Assembly (NCBI GenBank): GCA_003506895.1
Contig: DNXO01000094.1
Location: 95,416 to 116,489 of the forward strand
Length of the DNA stretch: 21,074 nt
From: Acetobacteraceae bacterium
GTDB lineage: Bacteria > Pseudomonadota > Alphaproteobacteria > Acetobacterales > Acetobacteraceae
Reading direction: 5' to 3'
The notes under the pieces: generated by a model
Told to the model about the DNA's origin: nothing
The model's database searches: none
What the model saw: the letters and a program-made list of their open reading frames with translations, nothing else
Shown: in pieces, positions 6,302-13,952 of the stretch
Layout of the letters: every line of letters starts with the position of its first letter
How positions within the stretch are numbered: the first letter of the stretch is position 1
Translations under genes and position numbers: made by a program

Positions 6302-7798
6302 ATGCGTCGAATCGCTACCTTTGCGCCCATTCTGGGGGCCGCTGTCCTGGTCGCCGGCTGCACCGCCGGGCCCGATTTCCATGCGCCGGACGCGCCAGCC
6401 AGCACGCGCTTCACCGAAGCGCCGACGCCGTCCGCGACGGTAAAGGCGGCAACACCGGGCGGCGAGTCGCAAACCCTGACGCCCGATCGGGATATTCCTG
6501 GCGAATGGTGGACGATGTTCCACTCCCGGCAGATCACCGCGTTGGTGGCCCAGGCGTTGAAAGCCAACCCCGACGTGGCGGCGGCGCAGGCGACGTTACT
6601 GGAGGCGCGGGAGACCATGCGCGCCGAACAAGGCGCCTTGCTGCCGTCCGTCAGCGCCGGTGTGCAGGCGCAGCGGCAGCGCGAGTCCCTTGCCGCGATG
6701 GGATTAGGCAGCGGTTCAACCACCTATTCCGTCGGGTCCACCATGCTGAATGTTTCCTATACCCTGGATGCATTTGGCGGAATCCGCCGGCAGATCGAAC
6801 AACTGAACGCCCAAGCCGAGTACCAGCAGTTCCAACTCGAAGCGACGAATCTGGTCCTGGCGGCCAACGTCATCGACGCGGCGATCAACGAGGCGTCCTT
6901 GCAGGCGCAGATCGAAACCACGCGTCAGATCATCAAGGCGGGTACCGACGCGCTAGACCTGGTGAAGCGCCGGTTCGCGCTTGGTGGCGTCAGTCAGGTC
7001 GATGTGCTGCAACAACAGTCTCTGCTTGACGCACAGGTCGCGACGCTGCCCGGCCTGCGGAAGCAACTGCAACAGGTACGCAACCAACTTTCAGTCTATC
7101 TGGGCGGACATCCCGATCAGTACAACACGCCAACGCTGGACCTGAACAGCCTGACGCTTCCGGGTGACCTGCCGGTGTCGCTGCCTTCGAAACTTGTTGA
7201 GCAGCGGCCGGACATTCGGGCGTATGGCGCGCTGCTGCATTCGGCGACCGCGGCGGTCGGGGTGGCGACGGCGAATATGCTGCCGCAGATATCGCTTTCC
7301 GGAAGCTACGGTCGGGATGGCACTGCTCCCGCCGCCCTGTTTACGCCGGCGGCCATCGTTTGGGCGATTGCCGGCAGCCTGACGCAGCCTATCTTCGAGG
7401 GCGGGACGCTGGCAGCCCGCCAGAAGGCAGCGCGGGCCGCGCTGGACGTCGCGGCGGCGCAATACAGCAGCACGGTCAATACGGCCTTCCAGAACGTCGC
7501 CGACGTCCTGGTGGCGATCGAGCGCGACGCCGAGACATTGCAGGCCGCGCTGGCCGCGCAGAAAACCGCGGCGGCAAGCCTGGCCGTTGCGCGGTCGCAA
7601 TACGAAGCGGGGGCCGGCACCTATCTGAACGTGCTGACCGCAGAACAATCTGACTATTCCTCGCGCCTGAATCTCATCACTGCCCGGGCCGCCCGGTTTA
7701 CCGATACCGTGGCGCTGTTTCAGGCATTGGGCGGTGGCTGGTGGAACCGGACCGACGTGAATCCGGCGGTCGCGCAATGCTGCGGAGTGATCCCATGA
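6302..7798 (+). CDS. RND efflux outer-membrane factor (NodT/OprM-type lipoprotein)
   Basis: 498-residue outer-membrane channel of a tripartite RND pump, TolC/OprM type. The N-terminus is a lipoprotein signal: a basic start, a hydrophobic run and the lipobox LVAG-Cys20, followed by TAGPDFHAPDAPAS. The GPDF...P start is characteristic of NodT/OprM-like factors. Two outer-membrane-efflux repeats follow (about 70-265 and 290-480), each with long Ala/Gln-rich helices, for example GGVSQVDVLQQQSLLDAQVATLPGLRKQL and its counterpart AGAGTYLNVLTAEQSDYSSRLNLI. ATG 6302 follows AGGA (6285-6288) at a rather long distance. It is the first gene of the operon under the TetR operator. Its TGA overlaps the ATG of the adaptor gene (ATGA), so translation is probably coupled. 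Exported substrates are unknown. Confidence 0.95.
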   Translation: MRRIATFAPILGAAVLVAGCTAGPDFHAPDAPASTRFTEAPTPSATVKAATPGGESQTLTPDRDIPGEWWTMFHSRQITALVAQALKANPDVAAAQATLLEARETMRAEQGALLPSVSAGVQAQRQRESLAAMGLGSGSTTYSVGSTMLNVSYTLDAFGGIRRQIEQLNAQAEYQQFQLEATNLVLAANVIDAAINEASLQAQIETTRQIIKAGTDALDLVKRRFALGGVSQVDVLQQQSLLDAQVATLPGLRKQLQQVRNQLSVYLGGHPDQYNTPTLDLNSLTLPGDLPVSLPSKLVEQRPDIRAYGALLHSATAAVGVATANMLPQISLSGSYGRDGTAPAALFTPAAIVWAIAGSLTQPIFEGGTLAARQKAARAALDVAAAQYSSTVNTAFQNVADVLVAIERDAETLQAALAAQKTAAASLAVARSQYEAGAGTYLNVLTAEQSDYSSRLNLITARAARFTDTVALFQALGGGWWNRTDVNPAVAQCCGVIP

Positions 7799-8955
7799 AC
7801 GACACGACCACTCTGTCCCGGACCAACGAGCGGAAGCCGCGGGCATGGTTGCGGCTGATGATCATGCTGCTGCTGGTTGGACTTTTGGCGGCGGGATTGA
7901 TTGCGTTCCAGCGTTTCAAGGCCGGCATCCTGAAGCAGGTTGTCATCTCGATACGGTCGGAGGTGCCGGTGGTCGCGACCGCGAAGGCCGCGATGCAGAC
8001 ATGGCAGCCTCGGCAGACCGCCGTGGGTTCGGCGCGCGCTTCGAAAGGCGCCGATCTGGCGGCGGAGATGGGCGGTGTGGTGGATCAGATCGATTTCGAA
8101 TCCGGTCAGACGGTGACGGCCGGCACGGTGTTGTTGCGCCTGCGGCCGAACGACGATGAGGCAAAGTTGGCGCAGCTTCAGGCGAATGCCGAGCTGGCGA
8201 ATGTTACGCTGGTGCGTGATCAACGCCAGTTGGCGGCGCGCGCGATTCCGCAGGCCACGGTGGATACCGATGCAGCGAACCTGAAGGTGGCGCGGGCACA
8301 GGTGGCGGCGCAGCAGGCTTTGATGGCGGAGAAGGTCGTCAAGGCCCCATTCTCCGGGCGGCTTGGTGTGCGGCAGGTCGATGTCGGGCAGTTCCTGGCC
8401 GCGGGCACCGCGATCGTTACGCTGCAACAGCTTGATCCGATGTTCGTCGATTTCTATCTGCCGCAGCAGGCGCTGGCGAACGTGTCGGTCGGACAGAAAG
8501 TCGAGGTGACCGCGGATGGTTATCCTGGCCGGACGTTCGCCGGCGCGGTGACGGCGCTGAATGCCAGGGTGGATTCCAGCAGCCGGATGTTGCAGGTCCG
8601 TGCGAGTCTGCCGAATGCCGACGGTGCGCTTCTGCCGGGGATGTATCTCAGCGTGTCGGTCGCGTCGGGTGAGCCGCGTTCGCTGGTGACCATTCCGTTG
8701 GCGGCGGTGGCGTTCAATCCGTATGGGTCGCTGGTTTACGTGCTGGGCGAGGAGAACGGCCAGCAGGTCGTCAAGCAGCAGTTCGTCACGACCGGGGCGC
8801 AGCGCGGCGATCAGGTCAGCATCCTGAAGGGCATCACGGCCAACGACACCGTGGTCACGGGGGGGCAGTTGAAGCTGCACAACGGATCGGTCGTGAAGAT
8901 CGATAACACCGTGCAGCCGACGAATGATCTCGCTCCGATGCCGGTGGATCAGTGA
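7795..8955 (+). CDS. RND efflux periplasmic adaptor (membrane fusion protein)
   Basis: 386-residue HlyD/AcrA-type adaptor linking the inner-membrane pump to the outer-membrane channel. Residues ~18-38 form one hydrophobic segment (LRLMIMLLLVGLLAAGLIAF) with no lipobox, so the protein is anchored by an uncleaved N-terminal helix. The order then follows the family: a first lipoyl half (GGVVDQIDFESGQTVTAGTVLLRL), an alpha-hairpin, a second lipoyl half (VKAPFSGRLGVRQVDVGQFL), a beta-barrel (PMFVDFYLPQQ..., VTALNARVDSSSRMLQVRA) and a membrane-proximal domain. It resembles MexH-like adaptors. ATG 7795 overlaps the upstream TGA and has GGAG (7784-7787) seven bases before it. An earlier in-frame start would lie deep in the preceding gene. 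The pump gene follows after 39 bases. Confidence 0.95.
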   Translation: MNDTTTLSRTNERKPRAWLRLMIMLLLVGLLAAGLIAFQRFKAGILKQVVISIRSEVPVVATAKAAMQTWQPRQTAVGSARASKGADLAAEMGGVVDQIDFESGQTVTAGTVLLRLRPNDDEAKLAQLQANAELANVTLVRDQRQLAARAIPQATVDTDAANLKVARAQVAAQQALMAEKVVKAPFSGRLGVRQVDVGQFLAAGTAIVTLQQLDPMFVDFYLPQQALANVSVGQKVEVTADGYPGRTFAGAVTALNARVDSSSRMLQVRASLPNADGALLPGMYLSVSVASGEPRSLVTIPLAAVAFNPYGSLVYVLGEENGQQVVKQQFVTTGAQRGDQVSILKGITANDTVVTGGQLKLHNGSVVKIDNTVQPTNDLAPMPVDQ

Positions 8956-8994
8956 GGCGATGACACCGGAATTCGACGCCGAGGGCCGTGGGCA

Positions 8995-11900
8995 ATGAAA
9001 TTCACCGATATCTTCATCCGCCGTCCGGTGCTGGCCAGCGTCGTCAGCCTGATGCTGCTGGTGCTGGGACTGAAGGCGTTCTACGCGCTGCCGATCCTGG
9101 AGTATCCCAAGACGCAGAACGCCATCGTGACGATCACAACGGTCTATTACGGTGCCGATCCGGAAACCATTGCGGGCTTCGTCACGACGCCGCTGGAGAA
9201 TGCCATCGCGCAGGCGAATGGCATTGATTACCTGTCGTCGAACAGCCGATCCGGCAGCAGCACGATCACCGCCAACCTGATCCTGAATTTCGACCCCGAC
9301 AAAGCCATTACCGAGATCACCGCCAAGATCAACTCGGTATTGAACCAGCTTCCGGCGGGTGTTCAGCAGCCAACCCTAAGCGTGGCGATCGGACAATCCC
9401 TGGATGCGCTGATCATCGGTTTCGCCAGCGACGACCTGTCGCCCAACCAGGTGACCGACTACCTGATCCGCAACGTGCAGCCGCGGCTGCAGGCCGTGCC
9501 GGGCGTGCAGACCGCCGAGTTGCTGGGCGGGCAGAATTTTGCCATGCGCGCGTGGCTGGATCCGGTGAAGCTGGCGGCCTATGGCCTGACCGCGACCGAC
9601 GTGACCACGGCGCTGAGCAGCAACAACGTCATCGCCGGCATTGGCACGACCAAGGGCCAGATGGTGCAGTTCAACCTGACGGCGTCTACCAATCTTCATT
9701 CGGCGGCCGAGTTCCGCAAGCTGGTCATCAAGCAGGTGAACGGCGGCATCGTTCGGCTGGAGGACGTCGCCAACGTCACACTGGGTTCCGACGACTACGA
9801 ATCCAGCGTCGAATACAACGGGCGCAAAGGTGTGTATGTCGGCATCCAGACCGTGCCGTCCGCTAGTCTGCTGGCGGTGATCGACGGCGTGAAAGCCGTT
9901 CTGCCATCGATCCAGCAGCAGCTTCCGGCCGGTCTGTCGGGCGACGTGATCTATGACTCCACGGTGTTCGTGGATAGTGCGATCACCGAGGTGGAACGCT
10001 CGCTCGCCGAAACCGTGCTGATCGTCACCCTGGTGGTGTTCGCCTTTCTGGGATCGCCGCGATCGGTGGTCATTCCGGTTGTTACCATTCCACTGTCGCT
10101 GATCGGCACGTTCGCGATCATGCTGGTGCTGGGATTCTCGATCAATCTGCTGTCGCTGCTGGCACTGGTGCTGGCGATCGGGCTGGTTGTCGATGATGCC
10201 ATCATCGTGGTGGAGAGCGTCAACCGGCATCTGGAAGAGGGGATGCGGCCGCGCGAAGCAGCGATGCGATCCGCCCGTGATCTGGCGAATCCGATCATTG
10301 CCATGACGGTCGTATTAATCGCGGTTTATGTGCCGATCGGCTTTCAGGGCGGCCTGACCGGGGCACTGTTCACCGAGTTCGCCTTCACCGTGGTGGGCGC
10401 CGTCACGATGTCGGCGATCGTGGCGCTGACCCTGTCCCCGATGATGTGCGGCTATCTGCTGAAATCCCACGCCAGGGGCGAAGCGCTCGGTTGGGCGGAG
10501 CGGCTGACAGCCTGGATCGACCGCATCTTCAGCAGGCTGCAACGTGGATACGAACGCCGCCTGCGCGGCAGTCTGCGGACCATGCCCATTACGCTGCTGT
10601 TCGCGGCGCTGGTGATCGGCAGTATCTACTTCCTGTATGGCAGCGCCAGCAGCGAACTCGCGCCGCAGGAAGATCAGGGTGTCGTCATCCTGCTGCCGAC
10701 CGCCGCGCCCGATGCGACCGTTCAGCAGAGGGAGCTTTACGGCGACCAGTTGCAGGCGATCCTGTCGAAGATTCCCGAAGCAGACCAAAGCTTCCAGGTC
10801 ATCAGCCCGTTCATGTCGATCGCCGGCGTGACACTGAAGCCGTGGGACGATCGTCACCGTGACGCAACGACGATCCAGCGCGCGCTTCAGGCGCAAGTCG
10901 GCCAAATCGCCGGCGAGCGTATCGCCGCGTTCCAGCCGCCGCCGTTGCCGGGCGCCCAGGGCCTGCCGATCCAATACGTGCTGAAGACAACCCAGCCGAT
11001 CTCGGCATTGTATCCCCAGGCGCAGAAATTCCTGGCCGACGCGGCCGCCAGCGGCATGTTCCTGTTCATCGACAGCGACCTGAAGGTCGATGCGCCGCAG
11101 GTGACGATTGAGATCGACCGCGACAAGGCCGCGCAACTCGGCCTTTCCATGAGCCAGATCGGAAATGCCCTGGGGGGGCTGCTGGGTGGTGGCTATACCA
11201 ACTACTTCAGCCTGGGCACACGATCGTACAAAGTCATATCCCAAGTGCAGCAACGGTCCCGGCTGACGGTGGATCAGGTGATGCAGTACCAGATCGCCAC
11301 GATCAACGGCACGCCCATCCCGGTTTCGGCGATCGCCAGGGTCACGCAACAGACGGTCCCTCAGACGATCACGCATTTTCAGCAGCAGAACTCCGCGACG
11401 ATCTCCGGCGTTCCCGCTTTGGGTGTTTCGCAGGCGGATGCGCTGAAAACGCTTCAGGACCTTGCGGCACAGACCCTGCCGCGTGACACCCTGATCGACT
11501 ACGCGGGGCCACTGCGGCAATATATCCAGGAGTCCAGCGGGTTCCTCGGCACATTCGCGCTTGCCTTGATCATCATCTTCCTGTGCCTGGCAGCGCTGTT
11601 CGAAAGTTTCCGGGACCCGATCGTCATTCTGATCTCGATCCCGATGTCGGTTGCCGGGGCGCTGGTGTTCATCAGTCTGGGTCTGGGTGGCGCCAGCCTG
11701 AACATCTATACCGAGGTCGGATTGGTCACGCTGATGGGCCTGATCAGCAAACATGGCATCCTGATCGTCGAGGTTGCCAACGAGGCTCAGCGCGCCGGGC
11801 GCTCCAAGCTGGATGCCATCATCTACGCGGCCGGGGTTCGGCTGCGGCCGATTCTGATGACGACGGCGGCGATGGTGCTAGGCGTGGTTCCGCTGATCAC

Positions 11901-12066
11901 CGCCTCGGGCGCCGGGGCGGCGTCGCGGTTCAACATGGGGTTGGTGATCGCCAGCGGCTTGTCGATCGGAACGCTGTTCACCCTGTTCGTTCTGCCGGCG
12001 GTTTATATGATGATCGCGGCGCGCCACACGGTTGAAGAGGCGGTGGCAGTCAGCCTGGCGGAGTAG
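8995..12066 (+). CDS. RND-family proton-driven efflux pump (HAE1 type)
   Basis: 1023-residue inner-membrane transporter, full length for AcrB/MexB/MexI-type pumps. It should work as a trimer that exchanges protons for hydrophobic or amphiphilic compounds. The N-terminus MKFTDIFIRRPVLASVV is the standard first membrane helix, and a large periplasmic loop follows. The proton relay is intact: Asp400-Asp401 in LAIGLVVDDAIIVVE (fourth helix) and Lys919 in GLISKHGILIVEVANE (tenth helix), matching AcrB Asp407/Asp408/Lys940. The second half repeats the layout with a second porter loop and five more helices near the C-terminus. GAGGG-like purines (8981-8985) precede ATG 8995. It is the third gene of the TetR-controlled operon. 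Nothing looks truncated. Drug or metabolite specificity cannot be predicted from sequence. Confidence 0.97.
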   Translation: MKFTDIFIRRPVLASVVSLMLLVLGLKAFYALPILEYPKTQNAIVTITTVYYGADPETIAGFVTTPLENAIAQANGIDYLSSNSRSGSSTITANLILNFDPDKAITEITAKINSVLNQLPAGVQQPTLSVAIGQSLDALIIGFASDDLSPNQVTDYLIRNVQPRLQAVPGVQTAELLGGQNFAMRAWLDPVKLAAYGLTATDVTTALSSNNVIAGIGTTKGQMVQFNLTASTNLHSAAEFRKLVIKQVNGGIVRLEDVANVTLGSDDYESSVEYNGRKGVYVGIQTVPSASLLAVIDGVKAVLPSIQQQLPAGLSGDVIYDSTVFVDSAITEVERSLAETVLIVTLVVFAFLGSPRSVVIPVVTIPLSLIGTFAIMLVLGFSINLLSLLALVLAIGLVVDDAIIVVESVNRHLEEGMRPREAAMRSARDLANPIIAMTVVLIAVYVPIGFQGGLTGALFTEFAFTVVGAVTMSAIVALTLSPMMCGYLLKSHARGEALGWAERLTAWIDRIFSRLQRGYERRLRGSLRTMPITLLFAALVIGSIYFLYGSASSELAPQEDQGVVILLPTAAPDATVQQRELYGDQLQAILSKIPEADQSFQVISPFMSIAGVTLKPWDDRHRDATTIQRALQAQVGQIAGERIAAFQPPPLPGAQGLPIQYVLKTTQPISALYPQAQKFLADAAASGMFLFIDSDLKVDAPQVTIEIDRDKAAQLGLSMSQIGNALGGLLGGGYTNYFSLGTRSYKVISQVQQRSRLTVDQVMQYQIATINGTPIPVSAIARVTQQTVPQTITHFQQQNSATISGVPALGVSQADALKTLQDLAAQTLPRDTLIDYAGPLRQYIQESSGFLGTFALALIIIFLCLAALFESFRDPIVILISIPMSVAGALVFISLGLGGASLNIYTEVGLVTLMGLISKHGILIVEVANEAQRAGRSKLDAIIYAAGVRLRPILMTTAAMVLGVVPLITASGAGAASRFNMGLVIASGLSIGTLFTLFVLPAVYMMIAARHTVEEAVAVSLAE

Positions 12067-12077
12067 GTACGAAGGCG

Positions 12078-12122
12078 AGGCCGGGGCTTTACGGGAATTG
12101 CCGCCGGCCGCGACCCCGGCCT
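12078..12122. terminator. Long-loop inverted repeat just after the RND operon
   Basis: AGGCCGGGG (12078-12086) and CCCCGGCCT (12114-12122) are perfectly complementary over nine bases, with a 27-base GC-rich loop. The repeat begins 12 bases after the pump stop codon, where a terminator would be expected, but no T-run follows. A separate 10-base palindrome AGGCCGGCCT lies at 12155-12164. The remaining gap up to 12294 shows no gene that I can support. Confidence 0.3.
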
Positions 12123-12294
12123 GCATCGCGCAATCCTGCTGGATCGGGGCGACCAGGCCGGCCTCGGAACCGACCCTGCTCGCCATCTCCCGCGATATGG
12201 CGGCGGGATTGGGTTCAACAAAAAATGCGCCTGGCTTTGCCGTCCGCGCCAGAAACGCTGTAAGAAGGCCGGATTCTGGACCGAGGAAATCGTC

Positions 12295-13818
12295 ATGGCA
12301 CAGCCACCCGTCATCCGCCTGCACCCCGAGGACAGCGTTGTCATCGCGCGCGCCACGCTGCTGCCGGGCGCCCCGGTCGGCGACAACGTGCTGGCGACGC
12401 AGCGCATTCCGGCGGGCCACAAGGTTGCCGTCCGAGCGATTGCCGATGGCGAACCGATCCGGCGTTATGGACAGATCATCGGGTTTGCCTCCGCCGCCAT
12501 TGCGCCAGGCCAGCATGTGCATGTGCATAACTGCGAGATGGGCGATTTCGCCAAGGACTACGCTTATGGCGTGGATGCCAAACCGACCGAGTTTTTCGAG
12601 CCGGCCGCCACGTTTCAGGGCATCCGCCGTCCGGACGGCAAGGTCGCGACCCGCAACTATATCGGCATCCTGACCAGCGTGAACTGTTCGGCGCACGTGG
12701 CTGGCGTTGTGGCCGATATGTTCAAGCGCAACCCGATGACCGGTGCCGATCCCCTGTCGGATTATCCCAATGTCGATGGTGTCGTCGCGCTGACCCATAA
12801 GACCGGCTGCGGAATGACGCAGGATGAGCCCTTGCGCGTACTGCGCCGCACGCTGGCCGGTTACGCTCGGCATCCGAATTTTTCCCACGTCATCGTGCTG
12901 GGTCTGGGGTGCGAGGTGAACCAGATCGGCGGTTTGATGGAGGAGCAGCGTCTCGCCGGGCGACTGAAGGCGCTGGATATCCAGACGGTCGGCGGCAGCC
13001 GCAAGACTGTCGCGGCTGGTGTGGAGTTCGTGAAGGATGTGCTGGCGGAGGCGAACAAGGTCACGCGGGTGGCCGTTCCGGCAAGCGAACTAACGGTGGC
13101 GCTGCAATGTGGCGGGTCGGACGGGTATTCTGGCGTTTCGGCCAACCCTGCCTTGGGCGCGGCCAGCGATCTGCTGGTGCGTCATGGTGGCACGGTGATT
13201 CTGTCGGAAACGCCGGAAACCTATGGCGCGGAGCATCTGCTGACGCGGCGGGCGATTTCGAAAGAGGTTGGGGAGAAGTTGGTCGATCTGATGCGCTGGT
13301 GGGAGGATTACACTCGTCAGCAAGGGGCTGAGATGAACGCCAATCCGTCACCGGGCAACAAGGCCGGCGGCCTGACGACGATCCTGGAAAAGTCGCTTGG
13401 TGCGATGGCGAAGGCCGGCCACACGAACCTGGTGGACGTCGTCCGCTATGCCGAAGAGGTCAAGGCTCGGGGGTTCGTCTTCATGGACACGCCGGGCTAC
13501 GACCCGGTCGCCGCCACGGGTCAGGTCGCGGGTGGGGCGAACCTTGTGTGCTTCACCACCGGGCGGGGCAGCGTGTTTGGCTGCAAGCCGGCGCCGTCGA
13601 TCAAGCTGGCGACCAATACGCCGATGTTCAAACATATCGAGGACGATATGGACGTGAACTGCGGCACGGTGCTGGACGGTGAGGAGACGGTCCAGCAGGC
13701 GGGACAGCGGATTTTTGAGCTGATCCTGCGGGTGGCCTCGGGAGAGCGCACCAAAAGCGAGCAATTCGATGTCGGCGCGGCGGAGTTCGCGCCTTGGGTT
13801 CTCGGCGCGACGATGTAA
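12295..13818 (+). CDS. Altronate/galactarate dehydratase-family enzyme (UxaA-like)
   Basis: 507-residue single-chain protein of the UxaA/GarD family (E. coli UxaA about 495, GarD about 523), iron-dependent sugar-acid dehydratases that make a 2-keto-3-deoxy acid. Residues ~10-85 form the SAF domain: GDNVLATQRIPAGHKVAVRAI, IRRYGQIIGFAS, ending in the hallmark HVHN. The catalytic part starts at FQGIRRPDGKVATRNYIGIL. It includes HKTGCGM (His168-Met174), GLGCEVNQ, CGGSDGYSGVSANPALG and TTGRGSVFGCKPAPSIKLATN. ATG 12295 has GAGGAA (12283-12288) six bases upstream, a strong site. No uronate isomerase, reductase, kinase or transporter is adjacent, so it stands alone here. In this family many members act on substrates other than altronate, so only the family is certain. 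Confidence 0.9.
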   Translation: MAQPPVIRLHPEDSVVIARATLLPGAPVGDNVLATQRIPAGHKVAVRAIADGEPIRRYGQIIGFASAAIAPGQHVHVHNCEMGDFAKDYAYGVDAKPTEFFEPAATFQGIRRPDGKVATRNYIGILTSVNCSAHVAGVVADMFKRNPMTGADPLSDYPNVDGVVALTHKTGCGMTQDEPLRVLRRTLAGYARHPNFSHVIVLGLGCEVNQIGGLMEEQRLAGRLKALDIQTVGGSRKTVAAGVEFVKDVLAEANKVTRVAVPASELTVALQCGGSDGYSGVSANPALGAASDLLVRHGGTVILSETPETYGAEHLLTRRAISKEVGEKLVDLMRWWEDYTRQQGAEMNANPSPGNKAGGLTTILEKSLGAMAKAGHTNLVDVVRYAEEVKARGFVFMDTPGYDPVAATGQVAGGANLVCFTTGRGSVFGCKPAPSIKLATNTPMFKHIEDDMDVNCGTVLDGEETVQQAGQRIFELILRVASGERTKSEQFDVGAAEFAPWVLGATM

Positions 13819-13853
13819 CGGGTTCGGATCGGCCTCTGCCTTTATGGGCCCGC

Positions 13854-13892
13854 CATCCACGCCTTGATTTGCCAAGACCGAAGGCGTGGATG
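13854..13892. repeat. Perfect 12-bp inverted repeat between convergent genes
   Basis: CATCCACGCCTT (13854-13865) and AAGGCGTGGATG (13881-13892) are fully complementary across a 15-base loop. The repeat sits in the 134-base gap between the converging dehydratase and molybdopterin oxidoreductase genes. It may work as a terminator in both directions, though it has no T-tract. It may instead be a member of a dispersed palindromic repeat family; the AAGGCGTGGATGCCC flank resembles intergenic palindromes that I recall from related genomes. Copy number cannot be tested inside this window. Confidence 0.6.
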
Positions 13893-13952
13893 CCCACGTT
13901 CGTCGCCGTGACGAGTGGCGCTGCCGGAAGGCGAGGTGATCGCGGACTGTTA

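Noticed and set aside
7720..8880. 386-codon minus-strand frame opposite the adaptor gene
   Set aside because: It has repeated RHRR/QRH-type composition, no motif, and lies entirely against a well-defined adaptor and the end of the outer-membrane factor.
9376..10230. 284-codon minus-strand frame opposite the pump gene
   Set aside because: It is His/Gln/Asp-rich with no recognisable domain, and is a shadow of the pump.
10315..11754. Long open frame (479 codons) on the minus strand opposite the RND pump gene
   Set aside because: Composition is rich in Arg, Gln, His and Asp with no domain, as expected from the reverse frame of a GC-rich gene. The plus strand has a full-length pump with intact catalytic residues.
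12064..12295. Stop-codon readthrough fusing the RND pump to the UxaA-like enzyme (same frame, one TAG between)
   Set aside because: The intervening translation is Arg/Gly-rich and unlike protein. The downstream ATG has its own strong ribosome binding site, and long stop-free stretches are common in GC-rich DNA.
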